From an uncultured bacterium (GTDB lineage: Bacteria > Nitrospirota > Thermodesulfovibrionia > Thermodesulfovibrionales > Thermodesulfovibrionaceae), in assembly GCA_937998865.1 (NCBI GenBank), contig CALLBR010000017.1, positions 1-64,000 of the forward strand: a stretch of DNA of 64,000 bases, given 5' to 3'. How positions within the stretch are numbered: position 1 is the stretch's first letter; each line of letters starts with the position of its first letter. Below, piece after piece: positions 33,182-42,688 of this stretch. The translations under genes were made by a program, and so were the position numbers. The notes beneath the pieces are model-generated. The model was not told the origin of the DNA. It saw only the letters and a program-made list of their open reading frames with translations, and did no database searches.

Positions 33182-34083
33182 TACAAATTCTGGGTAAAAC
33201 TAACATTGATTTCTTAGGTAAAAGAAATTTTGCTCTTGTCTTTTCAGTAGTAATGATAATTATTGGTATTTTCTCCATATTTCAGATTCAAGCAGGAAAA
33301 GCAAATCTTGGAGTAGATTTTGCAGGTGGCTTAAGCCTTCAGATTAGGTTTTCCCAGCCCATTACTATTGCAGAAGTAAGAACAGTTTTAGATAAGGCTG
33401 GTATTAAAGATGCTGATATACAGGATTTGCCTACAGAGAGAAAACTTTTAATTAAGCTTAAAAAACAACAGCAGGGTGCACAGGATTTAATTGAGAAAGC
33501 TTTGCAGGACAGTCTCTCTGCAAAGGAACCCCTCATAGAGTCCATAACTGAGATAGGTCCAAAAATCGGTGAAAGAACAAAAAGAGACGCTCTCTTGGCC
33601 ATTTTAGCAGCTACTTTAGGAATTCTAATTTACATTGCTATTAGATTTAGATTTCATTTTGCTATTGGAGCTACTTTAGCTACTTTCCATGATGTAATGG
33701 CAGTGCTGGGAATTTTTTATCTTCTCAATAAAGAGATAAATTTAATTTTTATAAGTGCGCTTCTTACAATTGCTGGTTATTCTCTTACAGACACTGTTGT
33801 TGTTTTTGATAGAATTCGTGAAAATCTCGGTAAAGTAGCAAAAGGTTCTATGAGCTTAGAAACATTAATGAATAAAAGCATAAATGAGGTTTTATCAAGA
33901 ACAATTATCACCTCCCTTACCACATTTATGGCAGCCTTAGCTCTCTTTTTATTTGGTGGAGAAGTTTTACATGACTTTGCTCTTGCCATGATGATCGGGA
34001 TATTAGTAGGAACATACTCTTCCGTATTTGTAGCAAGTCCAGTGGTTTTGCTTCTTGGTAAGAATTCTTTGATAAAGAGATAA
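33178..34083 (+). CDS. secF: Protein export membrane protein SecF
   Basis: 301 residues: one N-terminal helix, small periplasmic domain after [16 protein letters not shown], then five helices with [19 protein letters not shown], the SecF signature. It forms the SecDF motor with the preceding gene. ATGA overlap with secD and a 1-nt gap to recJ show one operon. Confidence 0.97.
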   Translation: MIQILGKTNIDFLGKRNFALVFSVVMIIIGIFSIFQIQAGKANLGVDFAGGLSLQIRFSQPITIAEVRTVLDKAGIKDADIQDLPTERKLLIKLKKQQQGAQDLIEKALQDSLSAKEPLIESITEIGPKIGERTKRDALLAILAATLGILIYIAIRFRFHFAIGATLATFHDVMAVLGIFYLLNKEINLIFISALLTIAGYSLTDTVVVFDRIRENLGKVAKGSMSLETLMNKSINEVLSRTIITSLTTFMAALALFLFGGEVLHDFALAMMIGILVGTYSSVFVASPVVLLLGKNSLIKR

Positions 34084-34084
34084 A

Positions 34085-35758
34085 ATGGAATATACAGAAT
34101 GGGTTGTTACAAAAACAAATCAGGATTATCTTCAATATATATCAAACACCCTTGGTATAACTGTTCCAATAGCTCAGGTTTTACTCTCCAGGGGACTTAG
34201 GGAAGTTGAAGAAATTTACTCCTTCCTTAATCCTCATTTGGACAGCATTGATCCCTTCGAGATTTTAGGAGTCTATGAAGCGACCCAGATAATAATTTCC
34301 GCCATAAAATCCAATAAAAAAATCTTAATTAACGGTGATTATGATGCCGATGGCTTAACCTCAACAGCTATTCTTTACGATATTTTAAGAAAAAAAGGTG
34401 CGCAAGTTTTCTATTACATACCTAATAGAATATTACATGGTTACGGTTTAAGCAAACAAAGCATTGAAGAGGCAAAGAGGGTCGGAGCAGAATTAATAAT
34501 TACTGTGGATTGTGGGATAAGAGATTTTGATTCTGTAGATTATGCAAACAAAGAGGGCATAGGGGTAATTATTACAGATCATCATGAACCCTTAAGAGTC
34601 AATGAAAAAATAAAAATTCCTCAGGCTTTAGCTGTTATTAACCCTAAAATTGATGGCAAAATTACCTATAGCTGTCTTTCAGGTGTAGGCGTTGCTTTTA
34701 TGCTTGCTATGGCATTGGACAGGGAAATGGCTTTGGAATATTTAGATCTTGTTGCCCTTGGAACCTATGCTGATATGGTTCCTCTTACTTTTGCAAATAG
34801 AGTTATTATGAAACATGGATGGAATTTTATAGAATCTCCAAAGAGAAACTCCCTTAGAGTCCTTAAGAGCATTGCAGGAATAAATTCAAATTATTTAAAA
34901 GGTTTTCATTTAAGCTTTTGTCTCATACCAAGAATTAATGCTCCTGGTAGAGTTGATGATGCTACTGATGTTGTAAGATTTTTAATTTCTGAGGATGATT
35001 CAGAATTAGACAAACTTAGTAAATGGCTAAATCAAATAAATTCTCTAAGACAAAAGATGGAAGAAAAAATAATGACTGAAGTGGAGGAAAAATTACAAAA
35101 GGATTTTAATGATGAACCTGTCATTGTTTTATGGGGACAGTGGCACCCGGGAGTAATTGGTACTGTAGCAAGCAAACTAATTGATAAATTTCAAAGGCCT
35201 ATTTTTGTTTTCTCTAATAAGGAAGAGATAGCAAAGGGCTCAGCAAGAGCACCTTCAGGAATAGATTTACAAGAATTATTAATGGGATGCAAGGATATAC
35301 TTCTAAGATTTGGTGGACATAAAGGAGCTGCTGGTATGTCTCTGAGAAGAGATGATTTAAACAATCTCAAAGAGCGTTTATGTAGCCTTGCTAAGGATTT
35401 AATAAAAAATAATAAAAATATCCTCTATTTAGATGTGGCAGTAGCTTTGAGGGAAGTAACAGAAAGAGTAGCAAAAGAGGTTGCCCTCCTTGAACCTTTT
35501 GGAGAAGGTAACAGAGAGCCCCTATTTGGAGCAAAGGAATTAACTGTGGTAAATTTAAGAAAAGTAGGAAACAATCATCTAAAAATGTTTTTGCGACAAA
35601 ATGGAAATACTCTTGCAGCCATAGGTTTTGACATGGCAGAAGCGCAAATCTTAGAGGGCTCACTTGTTGATGCAGCTTTTATCCCTACTATTAATGAATG
35701 GGAGGGAGTAAGAAGTCTTCGGCTTCAACTTAAAGCACTAAGAAAGGCATACCCATGA
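34085..35758 (+). CDS. recJ: Single-stranded-DNA exonuclease RecJ
   Basis: 557 residues with DHH-family motifs I-IV: INGDYDADGLTST (about 80-92), LIITVDCGIRDF, VIITDHHEP and a later NPKIDGK/LSGVGVAFML; the DHHA1 domain has GSARAPSGIDLQELL and RFGGHKGAAGMSL. RecJ degrades single-stranded DNA 5' to 3' in recombination and mismatch repair. Length agrees with the family. It starts 1 nt after secF and overlaps panB by 4 nt; the secDF-recJ order is common in this type of genome. Confidence 0.96.
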   Translation: MEYTEWVVTKTNQDYLQYISNTLGITVPIAQVLLSRGLREVEEIYSFLNPHLDSIDPFEILGVYEATQIIISAIKSNKKILINGDYDADGLTSTAILYDILRKKGAQVFYYIPNRILHGYGLSKQSIEEAKRVGAELIITVDCGIRDFDSVDYANKEGIGVIITDHHEPLRVNEKIKIPQALAVINPKIDGKITYSCLSGVGVAFMLAMALDREMALEYLDLVALGTYADMVPLTFANRVIMKHGWNFIESPKRNSLRVLKSIAGINSNYLKGFHLSFCLIPRINAPGRVDDATDVVRFLISEDDSELDKLSKWLNQINSLRQKMEEKIMTEVEEKLQKDFNDEPVIVLWGQWHPGVIGTVASKLIDKFQRPIFVFSNKEEIAKGSARAPSGIDLQELLMGCKDILLRFGGHKGAAGMSLRRDDLNNLKERLCSLAKDLIKNNKNILYLDVAVALREVTERVAKEVALLEPFGEGNREPLFGAKELTVVNLRKVGNNHLKMFLRQNGNTLAAIGFDMAEAQILEGSLVDAAFIPTINEWEGVRSLRLQLKALRKAYP

Positions 35759-36549
35759 GATTTACAGTCATAGATTTACTTACCAAGAAAAAAGAAGGCT
35801 CAAAGATCACCATGCTTACTGCCTATGATTATCCCTTTGCCAATATTGTTGATGAAGTGGGCATAGATATGATCCTGGTAGGAGACTCTCTATCAATGGT
35901 CTTTCAAGGAAATGACAGTACACTTCCAGTTACCATGGAGGAGATTATTTATCATACAAAAATTGTGTCTAAAGCTACAAAAAGAGCCATGGTGGTAGCA
36001 GATATGCCCTTTATGTCTTATCAAATAAGTAAAGAGGAAGCAGTAAGAAATGCTGGAAGACTTATAAAGGAAGCCTTTGCTCAAGCAGTAAAACTTGAGG
36101 GAGGAAGAGAAATTTTAAATCAAGTTAAAGCTATTACAGAAGCTGAAATTCCCGTAATAGGTCATATTGGACTTACTCCTCAAGCAATTCTAAGAATGGG
36201 AGGATATAAGCTCCAAGGAAAACATCCTGAACAGGCGAGGAGAATAAAAGAAGATGCTTTAATGCTTCAGGATGCCGGAGCTGTGGCTATTGTTTTAGAA
36301 GTGATTCCTTCAGAGCTTGCTAAGGAAATTACAGAAAGCCTTGAAATTCCCACCATAGGAATTGGTGCTGGTCCTTTCTGTGATGGACAAGTTTTGGTAC
36401 TACATGATTTGCTCGGACTTTTTGAAAAATTTACACCTAAATTTGTAAAGAAATATGCAAATCTTAGAGAACAAATATTAAAAGCAGTAAATCAATTCAG
36501 AGAAGAGGTAGAAAAAGGATTATTTCCAGACAAAGAACACTCTTTTTAA
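35755..36549 (+). CDS. panB: 3-methyl-2-oxobutanoate hydroxymethyltransferase
   Basis: 264 residues, the (beta/alpha)8 barrel of Pan[29 protein letters not shown] (metal Asp), [22 protein letters not shown] and [15 protein letters not shown]. It adds a hydroxymethyl group to 2-oxoisovalerate using methylene-tetrahydrofolate, the first step to pantothenate and CoA. ATGA overlap with recJ. Other pan genes are not nearby. Confidence 0.97.
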   Translation: MRFTVIDLLTKKKEGSKITMLTAYDYPFANIVDEVGIDMILVGDSLSMVFQGNDSTLPVTMEEIIYHTKIVSKATKRAMVVADMPFMSYQISKEEAVRNAGRLIKEAFAQAVKLEGGREILNQVKAITEAEIPVIGHIGLTPQAILRMGGYKLQGKHPEQARRIKEDALMLQDAGAVAIVLEVIPSELAKEITESLEIPTIGIGAGPFCDGQVLVLHDLLGLFEKFTPKFVKKYANLREQILKAVNQFREEVEKGLFPDKEHSF

Positions 36550-36562
36550 GGGAGGTCAAAAG

Positions 36563-37777
36563 GTGTTATCACCAGAAAGACAATTTGAAATCATTAAAAG
36601 AGGTACAGTTGAAATAATTCTTGAGGAAGATCTCAAAAAAAAGATTGAAAAATCATATAGAGATGGGAAACCTTTAAGAATAAAAGTTGGCTTTGATCCA
36701 ACAGCTCCAGATATTCATTTGGGACATACAGTTTTGCTTGAAAAGATGAGGCAATTTCAGGAATTAGGACACGAAGTAATATTTTTAATTGGTGATTTTA
36801 CTGGAATGATCGGAGATCCCTCTGGAAAAACTGAAACAAGAAAACCTCTCACAAAAGAAGAAGTCTTAAAAAACGCTGAAACTTACAAAGAACAGGTTTT
36901 CAAAATACTCCATCCTGAAAAAACGATTATAAGATTTAACAGTGAATGGTTTGGCTCTATGACAGCCTTGGAAATGTGTAGACTTGCTGGTGCTGAGACA
37001 GTAGCAAGAATGCTTGAAAGAGAAGATTTTAAAAAGAGATTTACTGAGGGAAAGCCAATAACAATTCTTGAATTCCTTTACCCTCTTCTGCAAGCCTATG
37101 ACTCTGTTTATCTTAAAGCAGATATAGAGCTCGGAGGTACGGATCAAAAGTTTAATCTTCTCATGGGAAGACAGCTTATGAAAATGTATGGGATGGAGGA
37201 ACAGGTTCTCATAATGATGCCGTTGTTGGAGGGACTTGATGGAGTTCAAAAGATGTCAAAAAGCCTTGGAAATTATATAGGAATAAATGAGCCTCCCGAT
37301 GAAATGTTTGGAAAAGTCATGTCAATAAACGATGAATTAATGATTAAATATTACGAACTTCTCAGTCATGTTCCTCTTGAAGAGTTAGAGGAACTCAAAA
37401 GAGGGATAGAGGAAGGAAAAGTAAATCCAAGAGATGCAAAGGAATCCTTAGCTTTTGAATTGGTCCAAAGATATCATGGAAGAGAAGCTGCTCAGAGAGC
37501 AAAGGATAGATTTATAAAACTATTCAGACAAAAAGATATTCCTGAGGATATGGAAACATTTGAGATTTCCTGGGAAGAAGGAGGACTTTGGATTCCGAAA
37601 ATATTTAAAGAAAAGGGAATAACAAAGAGCACTTCAGAAGCAATCAGATTAATCAACCAAAAAGCAGTAAAGATTAACGATCATGTAATAACAGATATAG
37701 ATACAAAACTTAAACCCGGACAATACACTATAAAAGTGGGAAAGAGAAGGTTTTTTAAACTCATCATAGTCCAATGA
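36563..37777 (+). CDS. tyrS: Tyrosyl-tRNA synthetase
   Basis: 404 residues starting at GTG 36563, with GGAGG 7 bases upstream. Class I motifs HIGH-like [14 protein letters not shown] and [13 protein letters not shown] (KMSKS) are intact; tyrosine-site residues lie in [20 protein letters not shown]. The C-terminal 70 residues are an S4 RNA-binding domain ([17 protein letters not shown]). This is the long TyrRS type (TyrZ-like). It overlaps aroD by 4 nt. Confidence 0.97.
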   Translation: MLSPERQFEIIKRGTVEIILEEDLKKKIEKSYRDGKPLRIKVGFDPTAPDIHLGHTVLLEKMRQFQELGHEVIFLIGDFTGMIGDPSGKTETRKPLTKEEVLKNAETYKEQVFKILHPEKTIIRFNSEWFGSMTALEMCRLAGAETVARMLEREDFKKRFTEGKPITILEFLYPLLQAYDSVYLKADIELGGTDQKFNLLMGRQLMKMYGMEEQVLIMMPLLEGLDGVQKMSKSLGNYIGINEPPDEMFGKVMSINDELMIKYYELLSHVPLEELEELKRGIEEGKVNPRDAKESLAFELVQRYHGREAAQRAKDRFIKLFRQKDIPEDMETFEISWEEGGLWIPKIFKEKGITKSTSEAIRLINQKAVKINDHVITDIDTKLKPGQYTIKVGKRRFFKLIIVQ

Positions 37778-38460
37778 AAGGTTTTTTAAAAAAATCTCCC
37801 ACCATTGCAATAGTTCTTAATGATAGGGATGTTTTAAGCCTTCCTAAGGAAGAGATAAAAGACGCTGATATTATAGAGTTAAGAATTGATCTTTTTGAAA
37901 ACATTGAAAAAATAGAAGATATTTTTCATGAGGCTAAAGAGAGATTTAATTTACCTTTGATAGCCACAATTAGAATTCCCCAAGAGGGTGGTAAAAAAAA
38001 TTTTGAAAATAGAGTAGATCTTTACAGAAAAGTATTAGCCTATGTGCAATTCATTGATGTAGAAATTTTTTCAGAGGATGCAAAAATTATAGGGGAGTTA
38101 GCAAAAAAAGCTAATAAAAATCTAATAACCTCCTATCATTCCTTCGAATATACTCCAGCCATAGAAAAACTCAGAGAAATACTAATAGCTGGGAAAAAAT
38201 TGGGTGGAGATATTATAAAAATAGCCACCATGATTCAAAATGTTTCTGATCTGGAGACTCTTCTCCTCTTTACCTTGCAATATAAAGAGGAACACATAAT
38301 TACCATAGGCATGGGTGACAAAGGAATTCCATCGAGAATTATTAATCCCCTTTTTGGTTCGTTAATAACATATGCTTCTTTACATAAGGCTTCAGCTCCG
38401 GGACAGATTCCTCTTAAAGAGATGGTAAAGGTTTTTCAGACCCTAAAGGTACTCTCTTGA
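37774..38460 (+). CDS. aroD: Type I 3-dehydroquinate dehydratase
   Basis: 228 residues of the type I AroD barrel. The Schiff-base lysine is in [10 protein letters not shown] and the catalytic His in [23 protein letters not shown] and [17 protein letters not shown] (substrate loop) complete the site. It dehydrates 3-dehydroquinate to 3-dehydroshikimate in aromatic amino-acid synthesis. Last gene of the yajC operon; convergent with the GH1 gene, 33 nt apart. Confidence 0.94.
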   Translation: MKGFLKKSPTIAIVLNDRDVLSLPKEEIKDADIIELRIDLFENIEKIEDIFHEAKERFNLPLIATIRIPQEGGKKNFENRVDLYRKVLAYVQFIDVEIFSEDAKIIGELAKKANKNLITSYHSFEYTPAIEKLREILIAGKKLGGDIIKIATMIQNVSDLETLLLFTLQYKEEHIITIGMGDKGIPSRIINPLFGSLITYASLHKASAPGQIPLKEMVKVFQTLKVLS

Positions 38461-38493
38461 GGTCTAATTTAATTAGAAAATCAGAATAAAAAA

Positions 38494-39816
38494 TTAATGA
38501 TGAGGCGATAGATTATTAAGGAATTTTCTGCTTTTAATAAGATATGAATAAAAATAGGCTGCTTTAGTTGGTATTCTCTTAAAAGTTTTAAAATCAACTC
38601 TGTAAAGTCCAAATCTTGCATCAAGTCCGTGAAGCCATTCATAATTGTCAATTAAAGACCAGTAGAAATAGCCCCTTACATCCATCCCTTGTGCTATGGC
38701 ATTTTCTATTACATCAATGTGTGATTTAATGTATTTAATTTTTATGTTGTCATCCCTTGTGGCAATTCCATTTTCTGTAATGATTAGAGGAACATTAAGC
38801 CGAGATGCGTATTTTAGGACTTTCTTTAATCCCCTTGGGTATATTTCCCATCCCATATCTGTAAGACCATGTCCGTCTATGTCTCTATGTCGAAATTCAA
38901 TGAATAGTTTCCGAAAAGGATTAAATCTCATATGAACTCTTGTATAATAATTTATGCCAAAAAAATCAATTTTTCCCTTTATGGGTACTTCTATTTCTAT
39001 TCCTTTTCTAAAAGGAATGGGTAGAGTAATTTTCCCCTCTAAAAATCCATCAATTATTGAGTGATTGTAGAATCTTTTTGCAACTTTTGACAAAACTCTG
39101 TCAAAAGGATTCCATCTACACCAGGGTGCAAAAACAGCCATGTTGTGGGCAATACTTACCATGGAATTCTTATTAATTAAATGTAAAAGGTCATAGATAT
39201 TGCTATGAGAAATTAGAATGTTTTTTAATGCTTTCATCCCCAAATTTAAATCTCTATATCCTGGAGGTATACAACCTTCTAAGTAACCACCTAATATGAG
39301 AAGATAAGGCTCATTAAAAGTAATCCAATAGTCAACTCCCTTTATATTTTCAATAAGTTTTTCTACGTATTCTGTAAATTTCTCTATAGATTTTCTCTTA
39401 TGCCAGGGATATTTGGTTATAAACCATATGGGATGAGTAAAATGATGGATAGTAACCATTGGTGTTATGTTGTTTTCTCTCAATAAATCAATAATTTTTT
39501 GATAATGTTGAACTACTTCCTTATTCCAGTAATTTTCAGCAGGTTGAATTCTGCTCCACTCAATAGAGAATCTGTAGGCATTGACACCAAGATTTTTTAT
39601 AAGTTTTATATCTTCCTTGTAGAGCTCATAATGATTGGTTACCTTTGGATTAAGTTCAAAGATACTGTCCCAGGTAGACCAATCAGCATAGGGAGAACCT
39701 TCCAGCTGAAAAGCAGAAGTAGCTACTCCCCAAAGAAAATCTTTATTCTGTTTTGTATCTCTGAGGTAATGAGATATAAACTGTTGTTCCTTTTCCAAAT
39801 TCACTCTCAATTTCAA
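38494..39816 (-). CDS. Family 1 glycoside hydrolase (beta-glycosidase)
   Basis: 440 residues with GH1 features: FLWGVATSAFQLEGS near the N-terminus, acid/base Glu in WITFNEPYLL, nucleophile Glu in IITENGIA, and the aglycone Trp region GYFYWSLIDNYEWLHG with GLYRVDF. It hydrolyses beta-glucosides/galactosides in the cytoplasm (no signal peptide). The start is uncertain: the furthest is TTG at 39816, inside the upstream kinase gene by 74 nt, and about 28 residues precede the fold. It may be made by coupled re-initiation. Finding a GH1 as the last gene of a signalling operon (EAL, GGDEF, kinase) is odd; its natural substrate could be a polysaccharide fragment or glycolipid. Confidence 0.88.
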   Translation of the reverse strand: MKLRVNLEKEQQFISHYLRDTKQNKDFLWGVATSAFQLEGSPYADWSTWDSIFELNPKVTNHYELYKEDIKLIKNLGVNAYRFSIEWSRIQPAENYWNKEVVQHYQKIIDLLRENNITPMVTIHHFTHPIWFITKYPWHKRKSIEKFTEYVEKLIENIKGVDYWITFNEPYLLILGGYLEGCIPPGYRDLNLGMKALKNILISHSNIYDLLHLINKNSMVSIAHNMAVFAPWCRWNPFDRVLSKVAKRFYNHSIIDGFLEGKITLPIPFRKGIEIEVPIKGKIDFFGINYYTRVHMRFNPFRKLFIEFRHRDIDGHGLTDMGWEIYPRGLKKVLKYASRLNVPLIITENGIATRDDNIKIKYIKSHIDVIENAIAQGMDVRGYFYWSLIDNYEWLHGLDARFGLYRVDFKTFKRIPTKAAYFYSYLIKSRKFLNNLSPHH

Positions 39817-40441
39817 TAGACCCTTTTAGAATATTTATAAGCTCTCTGGTTATGTATAGACCTAAGCCAGAGCTTTCAAAAAATTTTTCATTAATTGATT
39901 TTAAGGAACAGTAGGGATTAAAAAGATTATTTATTTTATCTTTAGGAATTCCTATTCCTGTATCTTGAATTTTTATGAGAATTTCTCTCTTTAATATTTC
40001 TAAGCCTATGAATATATAGCCTTCTTTAGTGAATTTTACTGAATTTGATGTTATATTCATAAGAATTTGTCTTATTTTTAAAGGATCAGAAAGCATAAAA
40101 AAGCTTTCACAGGTCAAGTGAGTTTTTAATTGTATGGGTTTGCTACCTATGAAAATTTTAGTTATTTCAATGATTTCATGAAAAATTTCCATAAGGTCAA
40201 ATTCTTCTAAAATTAACTCTTCTTTTCCCCCTTGAATTTTACCAAGCTCAATAGCATTTAAGATGTAGTTTCTCATAAAAAGAGCTTGACAAATAATCAG
40301 AGAGATGTATTTTTTTATTTCCTCTATTTTTGTTTCATTAAGATTCATTTCAATCAGCTTGCCAAGACTAATTATAGAATTTACCGGCGATTTAAGTTCA
40401 TGGCAAAGAATTGATAGGTAAGGAATTTTATCACTCTCCAT
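39743..40441 (-). CDS. Soluble histidine kinase without sensor domain
   Basis: 232 residues consisting only of a HisKA and HATPase core. The phospho-acceptor H14 lies in LSILCHELKSPVNSI; the N box is MNITSNSVKFT, G1 DTGIGIPKD and G2 SGLGLYITREL. No membrane helix or PAS domain precedes it, so it must sense through a partner, perhaps the CBS-GGDEF protein upstream (11-nt overlap). The Ser in place of the usual second Asn of the N box (NxxxNSVKF) is within family variation. No cognate response regulator lies in the operon. Confidence 0.88.
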   Translation of the reverse strand: MESDKIPYLSILCHELKSPVNSIISLGKLIEMNLNETKIEEIKKYISLIICQALFMRNYILNAIELGKIQGGKEELILEEFDLMEIFHEIIEITKIFIGSKPIQLKTHLTCESFFMLSDPLKIRQILMNITSNSVKFTKEGYIFIGLEILKREILIKIQDTGIGIPKDKINNLFNPYCSLKSINEKFFESSGLGLYITRELINILKGSIEIESEFGKGTTVYISLPQRYKTE

Positions 40442-41459
40442 TTCTTCTATCTTTGAATATTATGGACTTTTTATTAACTCTTGAGAGCCTTTTTGCTTCA
40501 GCTTTTACCTCTGAAGCCATTGATGCCAATTGAGCAAAAGAGCTAATACGCCTCTTTTCGGAGACTACAATCGCACAGGTAAGGGATAGAAGATTAAAAA
40601 CCTCTTCTTCTTCTTTTCTATTTTTTGAAACATAATATCCCTTGATAAAGTCTTCGCCATGAAAACTCGGTAAGAATTCTTCGAAGGACCTTACTATGTT
40701 TTCACATACCACTTCAGAAATTCCAGAGGGACAAATAATTATAAAGTCGTCTCCTCCTATATGGCCAGCAAAGATTTCAGGAAAAATTTTCTCTGTTTCT
40801 TTTATGATTTCTCCAAGACTCGAGATTACCTTATCTCCCTTTTCAAAGCCGTAGTAGTCGTTATAAGGTTTAAAATGATTTATGTCAATATAGCATACCT
40901 CAAAAGAACAATTCTCTTTAATTCTTTTCTCTATCTCTCTCTGAATTGCCCAATTACCAGGCAAGCCTGTAAGAGGATTTGAATCCTTGGCTATAATTAT
41001 TGCTCTTTGAGTAATTGTCTCAAGCAAAAGGTTTATAGGAACAATTCCATAGTATTCGCCTCTTTTGTTTACAATTATATCATCATATATATTTTTAATC
41101 TCTCTTTTTTGAACTATCATTGAAGCATCTTCAACACTTACTTGCTGGTCAAGTAAAAGAGATGGTTTTTCCATAACTTCCCATATGGATTTTCTGGAGT
41201 TAAGATGTATACCATAGCCATATCTTCCCAATATTGTATGCTCTAAAAATCTAATTCTGTGTATTTGTCCTATTACAACTTTTTCATCCACTACAGGAAT
41301 AATACTCAATTTTTCATCTTTCATAAATCTTAGAAAAGCATCCATTATTTTAGAGGTCTTATTAATAGGTTCTACTTTAATAGCTATATCCCCTATTGAT
41401 AAATCTAAAACAGACCTTTTAATCTCACATTCATGAATTTCTAATTTATCCATTAACAT
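40431..41459 (-). CDS. CBS-pair diguanylate cyclase-like protein
   Basis: 342 residues. Residues about 15-155 are a CBS-domain pair (SIIPVVDEKVVIGQIHRI; RGEYYGIVPINLLL), which commonly bind adenine nucleotides; residues about 170-335 form a GGDEF domain with DSNPLTGLPGN and the active loop AGHIGGDDFIIICP. The loop is GGDDF rather than GGDEF, so cyclase activity is uncertain, and no RxxD inhibitory site precedes it. It overlaps both the EAL gene (14 nt) and the kinase gene (11 nt), so the three are made together. The CBS pair may tie c-di-GMP level to energy charge. Confidence 0.88.
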   Translation of the reverse strand: MLMDKLEIHECEIKRSVLDLSIGDIAIKVEPINKTSKIMDAFLRFMKDEKLSIIPVVDEKVVIGQIHRIRFLEHTILGRYGYGIHLNSRKSIWEVMEKPSLLLDQQVSVEDASMIVQKREIKNIYDDIIVNKRGEYYGIVPINLLLETITQRAIIIAKDSNPLTGLPGNWAIQREIEKRIKENCSFEVCYIDINHFKPYNDYYGFEKGDKVISSLGEIIKETEKIFPEIFAGHIGGDDFIIICPSGISEVVCENIVRSFEEFLPSFHGEDFIKGYYVSKNRKEEEEVFNLLSLTCAIVVSEKRRISSFAQLASMASEVKAEAKRLSRVNKKSIIFKDRRNGE

Positions 41460-42204
41460 ATAATTTTTGATGCTTATTTATTCTTTCTTGAGGTTTCCCT
41501 AAGTAGAATCCCTGCAGGAGGTCCGCTCCCAAACTTATTACTTCTCGTAATTGATTGGAATTTTCAATTCCCTCTGCAACTATCATGATATTTAAACTAT
41601 GGCAAACTGAAGAGATAAATTCTATAAAAGACCTCGAAAAAAAGTTTTCCTCTATATTCTTAATGAAAAATCTATCTATTTTTACAATATTTGGCTCTAT
41701 TATACTTAGTAACTTAGGACCACCAAAACCAGCTCCAAAGTCATCTAAAGCTATTTTATAACCTCTTTTTCTGTAATAGGAGACTGCTTTTAAAAAAAGT
41801 TCATAATTTTCAATAGCTGATTGTTCTGTAATCTCAAGCACTATCTTTTCCTTTGGAAAGCCAAATTCTTCAGCAAAGGTATCAGTTAATCCTATTTCAT
41901 GCTCAGGATGACATAATGTTTCAGGGCATATGTTTATAAAAAGATAACTATCAATGCCCTCTTCAAATGCTCTTTTTAAGGCATTTCTTCTGCATATCAT
42001 ATCAAGGAGATATAGAGAGCCATCTTTTTTTGCTTCTAAAAAAAGCTCCTTTATGTTAAAACTTTTATACCTATGTCTTGTCAAAGCTTCATAACCAAAT
42101 ATTTTTCCCTCTCGGGCTGAAAATATAGGTTGAAAATGAATTGTAAGTTCAGAATATAGAAACTTTGGTTTGCTCATGGAAAAAGTTTTTTCTTTTTGTA
42201 ACAA
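41446..42204 (-). CDS. EAL-domain c-di-GMP phosphodiesterase
   Basis: 252 residues from a TTG at 42204 with GGGAGG 8 bases before; an ATG nine codons on has no ribosome site. It is an EAL domain alone: E39-A-L in FGYEALTRH, Asn in FINICPETL, LEITEQSAI, DDFGAGFGG, VKIDRFFI, VAEGIEN and GADLLQGFYLGKP. The catalytic set looks complete, so c-di-GMP hydrolysis is likely. First gene of an overlapping operon with CBS-GGDEF, histidine kinase and GH1. The upstream region carries a four-unit Pho-box-like array with a -10 box. Confidence 0.9.
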   Translation of the reverse strand: MLQKEKTFSMSKPKFLYSELTIHFQPIFSAREGKIFGYEALTRHRYKSFNIKELFLEAKKDGSLYLLDMICRRNALKRAFEEGIDSYLFINICPETLCHPEHEIGLTDTFAEEFGFPKEKIVLEITEQSAIENYELFLKAVSYYRKRGYKIALDDFGAGFGGPKLLSIIEPNIVKIDRFFIKNIEENFFSRSFIEFISSVCHSLNIMIVAEGIENSNQLREVISLGADLLQGFYLGKPQERINKHQKLYVNG

Positions 42205-42235
42205 AGTTTAACCTCCCTTTGAAGCACTCTTTAAG

Positions 42236-42295
42236 ATTATCACATGTCTTCGTTAAATAAAAGTTAAGATTTCATTAAGAGATTGTTAAAATTTT
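42236..42295 (-). promoter_or_regulatory. Pho-box-like array and promoter of the EAL/GGDEF/kinase/GH1 operon
   Basis: Units start at 42252 (GTTAAA), 42263 (GTTAAG), 42274 (ATTAAG) and 42285 (GTTAAA), an exact 11-bp period. On the minus strand the last TTTAAC is followed by exactly 10 bases and GATAAT (42241-42236). This matches the layout at pstS1 and at the phosphatase operon. It suggests the c-di-GMP operon responds to phosphate. Confidence 0.7.
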
Positions 42296-42445
42296 CAAAA
42301 GTCCCTCCACTCTTTTTGTGGCTTTCTCATTCATATACTTTCGTGATTTAGGGAAAGAGAATAAAATTTCCTAAAGATCTAATAAATAAAATAAAAGAAG
42401 TGATTGCTTAGGTTGTTCTTTAATTCTCCCATGGAAGCCTCCCAA

Positions 42446-42467
42446 TAAGTTACCTAATGGTGACTTA
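42446..42467. promoter_or_regulatory. 22-bp inverted repeat upstream of the YeiH-like gene
   Basis: TAAGTTACC (42446-42454) and GGTGACTTA (42459-42467) flank TAAT and match at 8 of 9 positions. It lies about 70-90 bases before the sigma-54-like element, where activator sites usually sit. The protein that binds is unknown. Confidence 0.45.
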
Positions 42468-42480
42468 ATTTTTTTATAGC

Positions 42481-42508
42481 GTAACATTATAGTAACATTT
42501 TTTTAAAA
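42481..42508 (+). promoter_or_regulatory. Partial Pho-box-like array upstream of the YeiH-like gene
   Basis: GTAACA at 42481, GTAACA at 42492 and TTAAAA at 42503 start 11 bases apart, in the orientation of the downstream gene. A TATACT at 42525-42530 follows but with 17-base rather than 10-base spacing. It resembles the array before the second pstC but is weaker. Confidence 0.4.
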
Positions 42509-42535
42509 AATCTTATATTTTCAATATACTTTGTT

Positions 42536-42551
42536 TGGTATAAAATTTGCT
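42536..42551 (+). promoter_or_regulatory. Sigma-54-like promoter of the YeiH-like gene
   Basis: TGGTAT, 5 bases, TTGCT: the invariant GG and GC are 10 bases apart as in the -24/-12 consensus TGGCAC-N5-TTGCW. The same core, with one change, precedes the small secreted protein at 59838. The leader to the start codon is about 125 bases and includes a decoy AAAGGAGGTGAG at about 42618-42629. Confidence 0.5.
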
Positions 42552-42688
42552 CTTAAATTTTTGATGTTCCTCATCTGTCAAATCTCTAAGACTTTTGGAG
42601 ATTATTCAACGCTAAAAAAAGGAGGTGAGTAATTTTTTTAAAACTTTTTTATTTTCATTATTAAAATTTTAAGAAAGGAGGTTGAAGT

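Noticed and set aside
42560-42688. Riboswitch in the long leader of the YeiH-like gene
   Set aside because: No conserved riboswitch core or strong stem set could be seen; only a decoy ribosome site is present.
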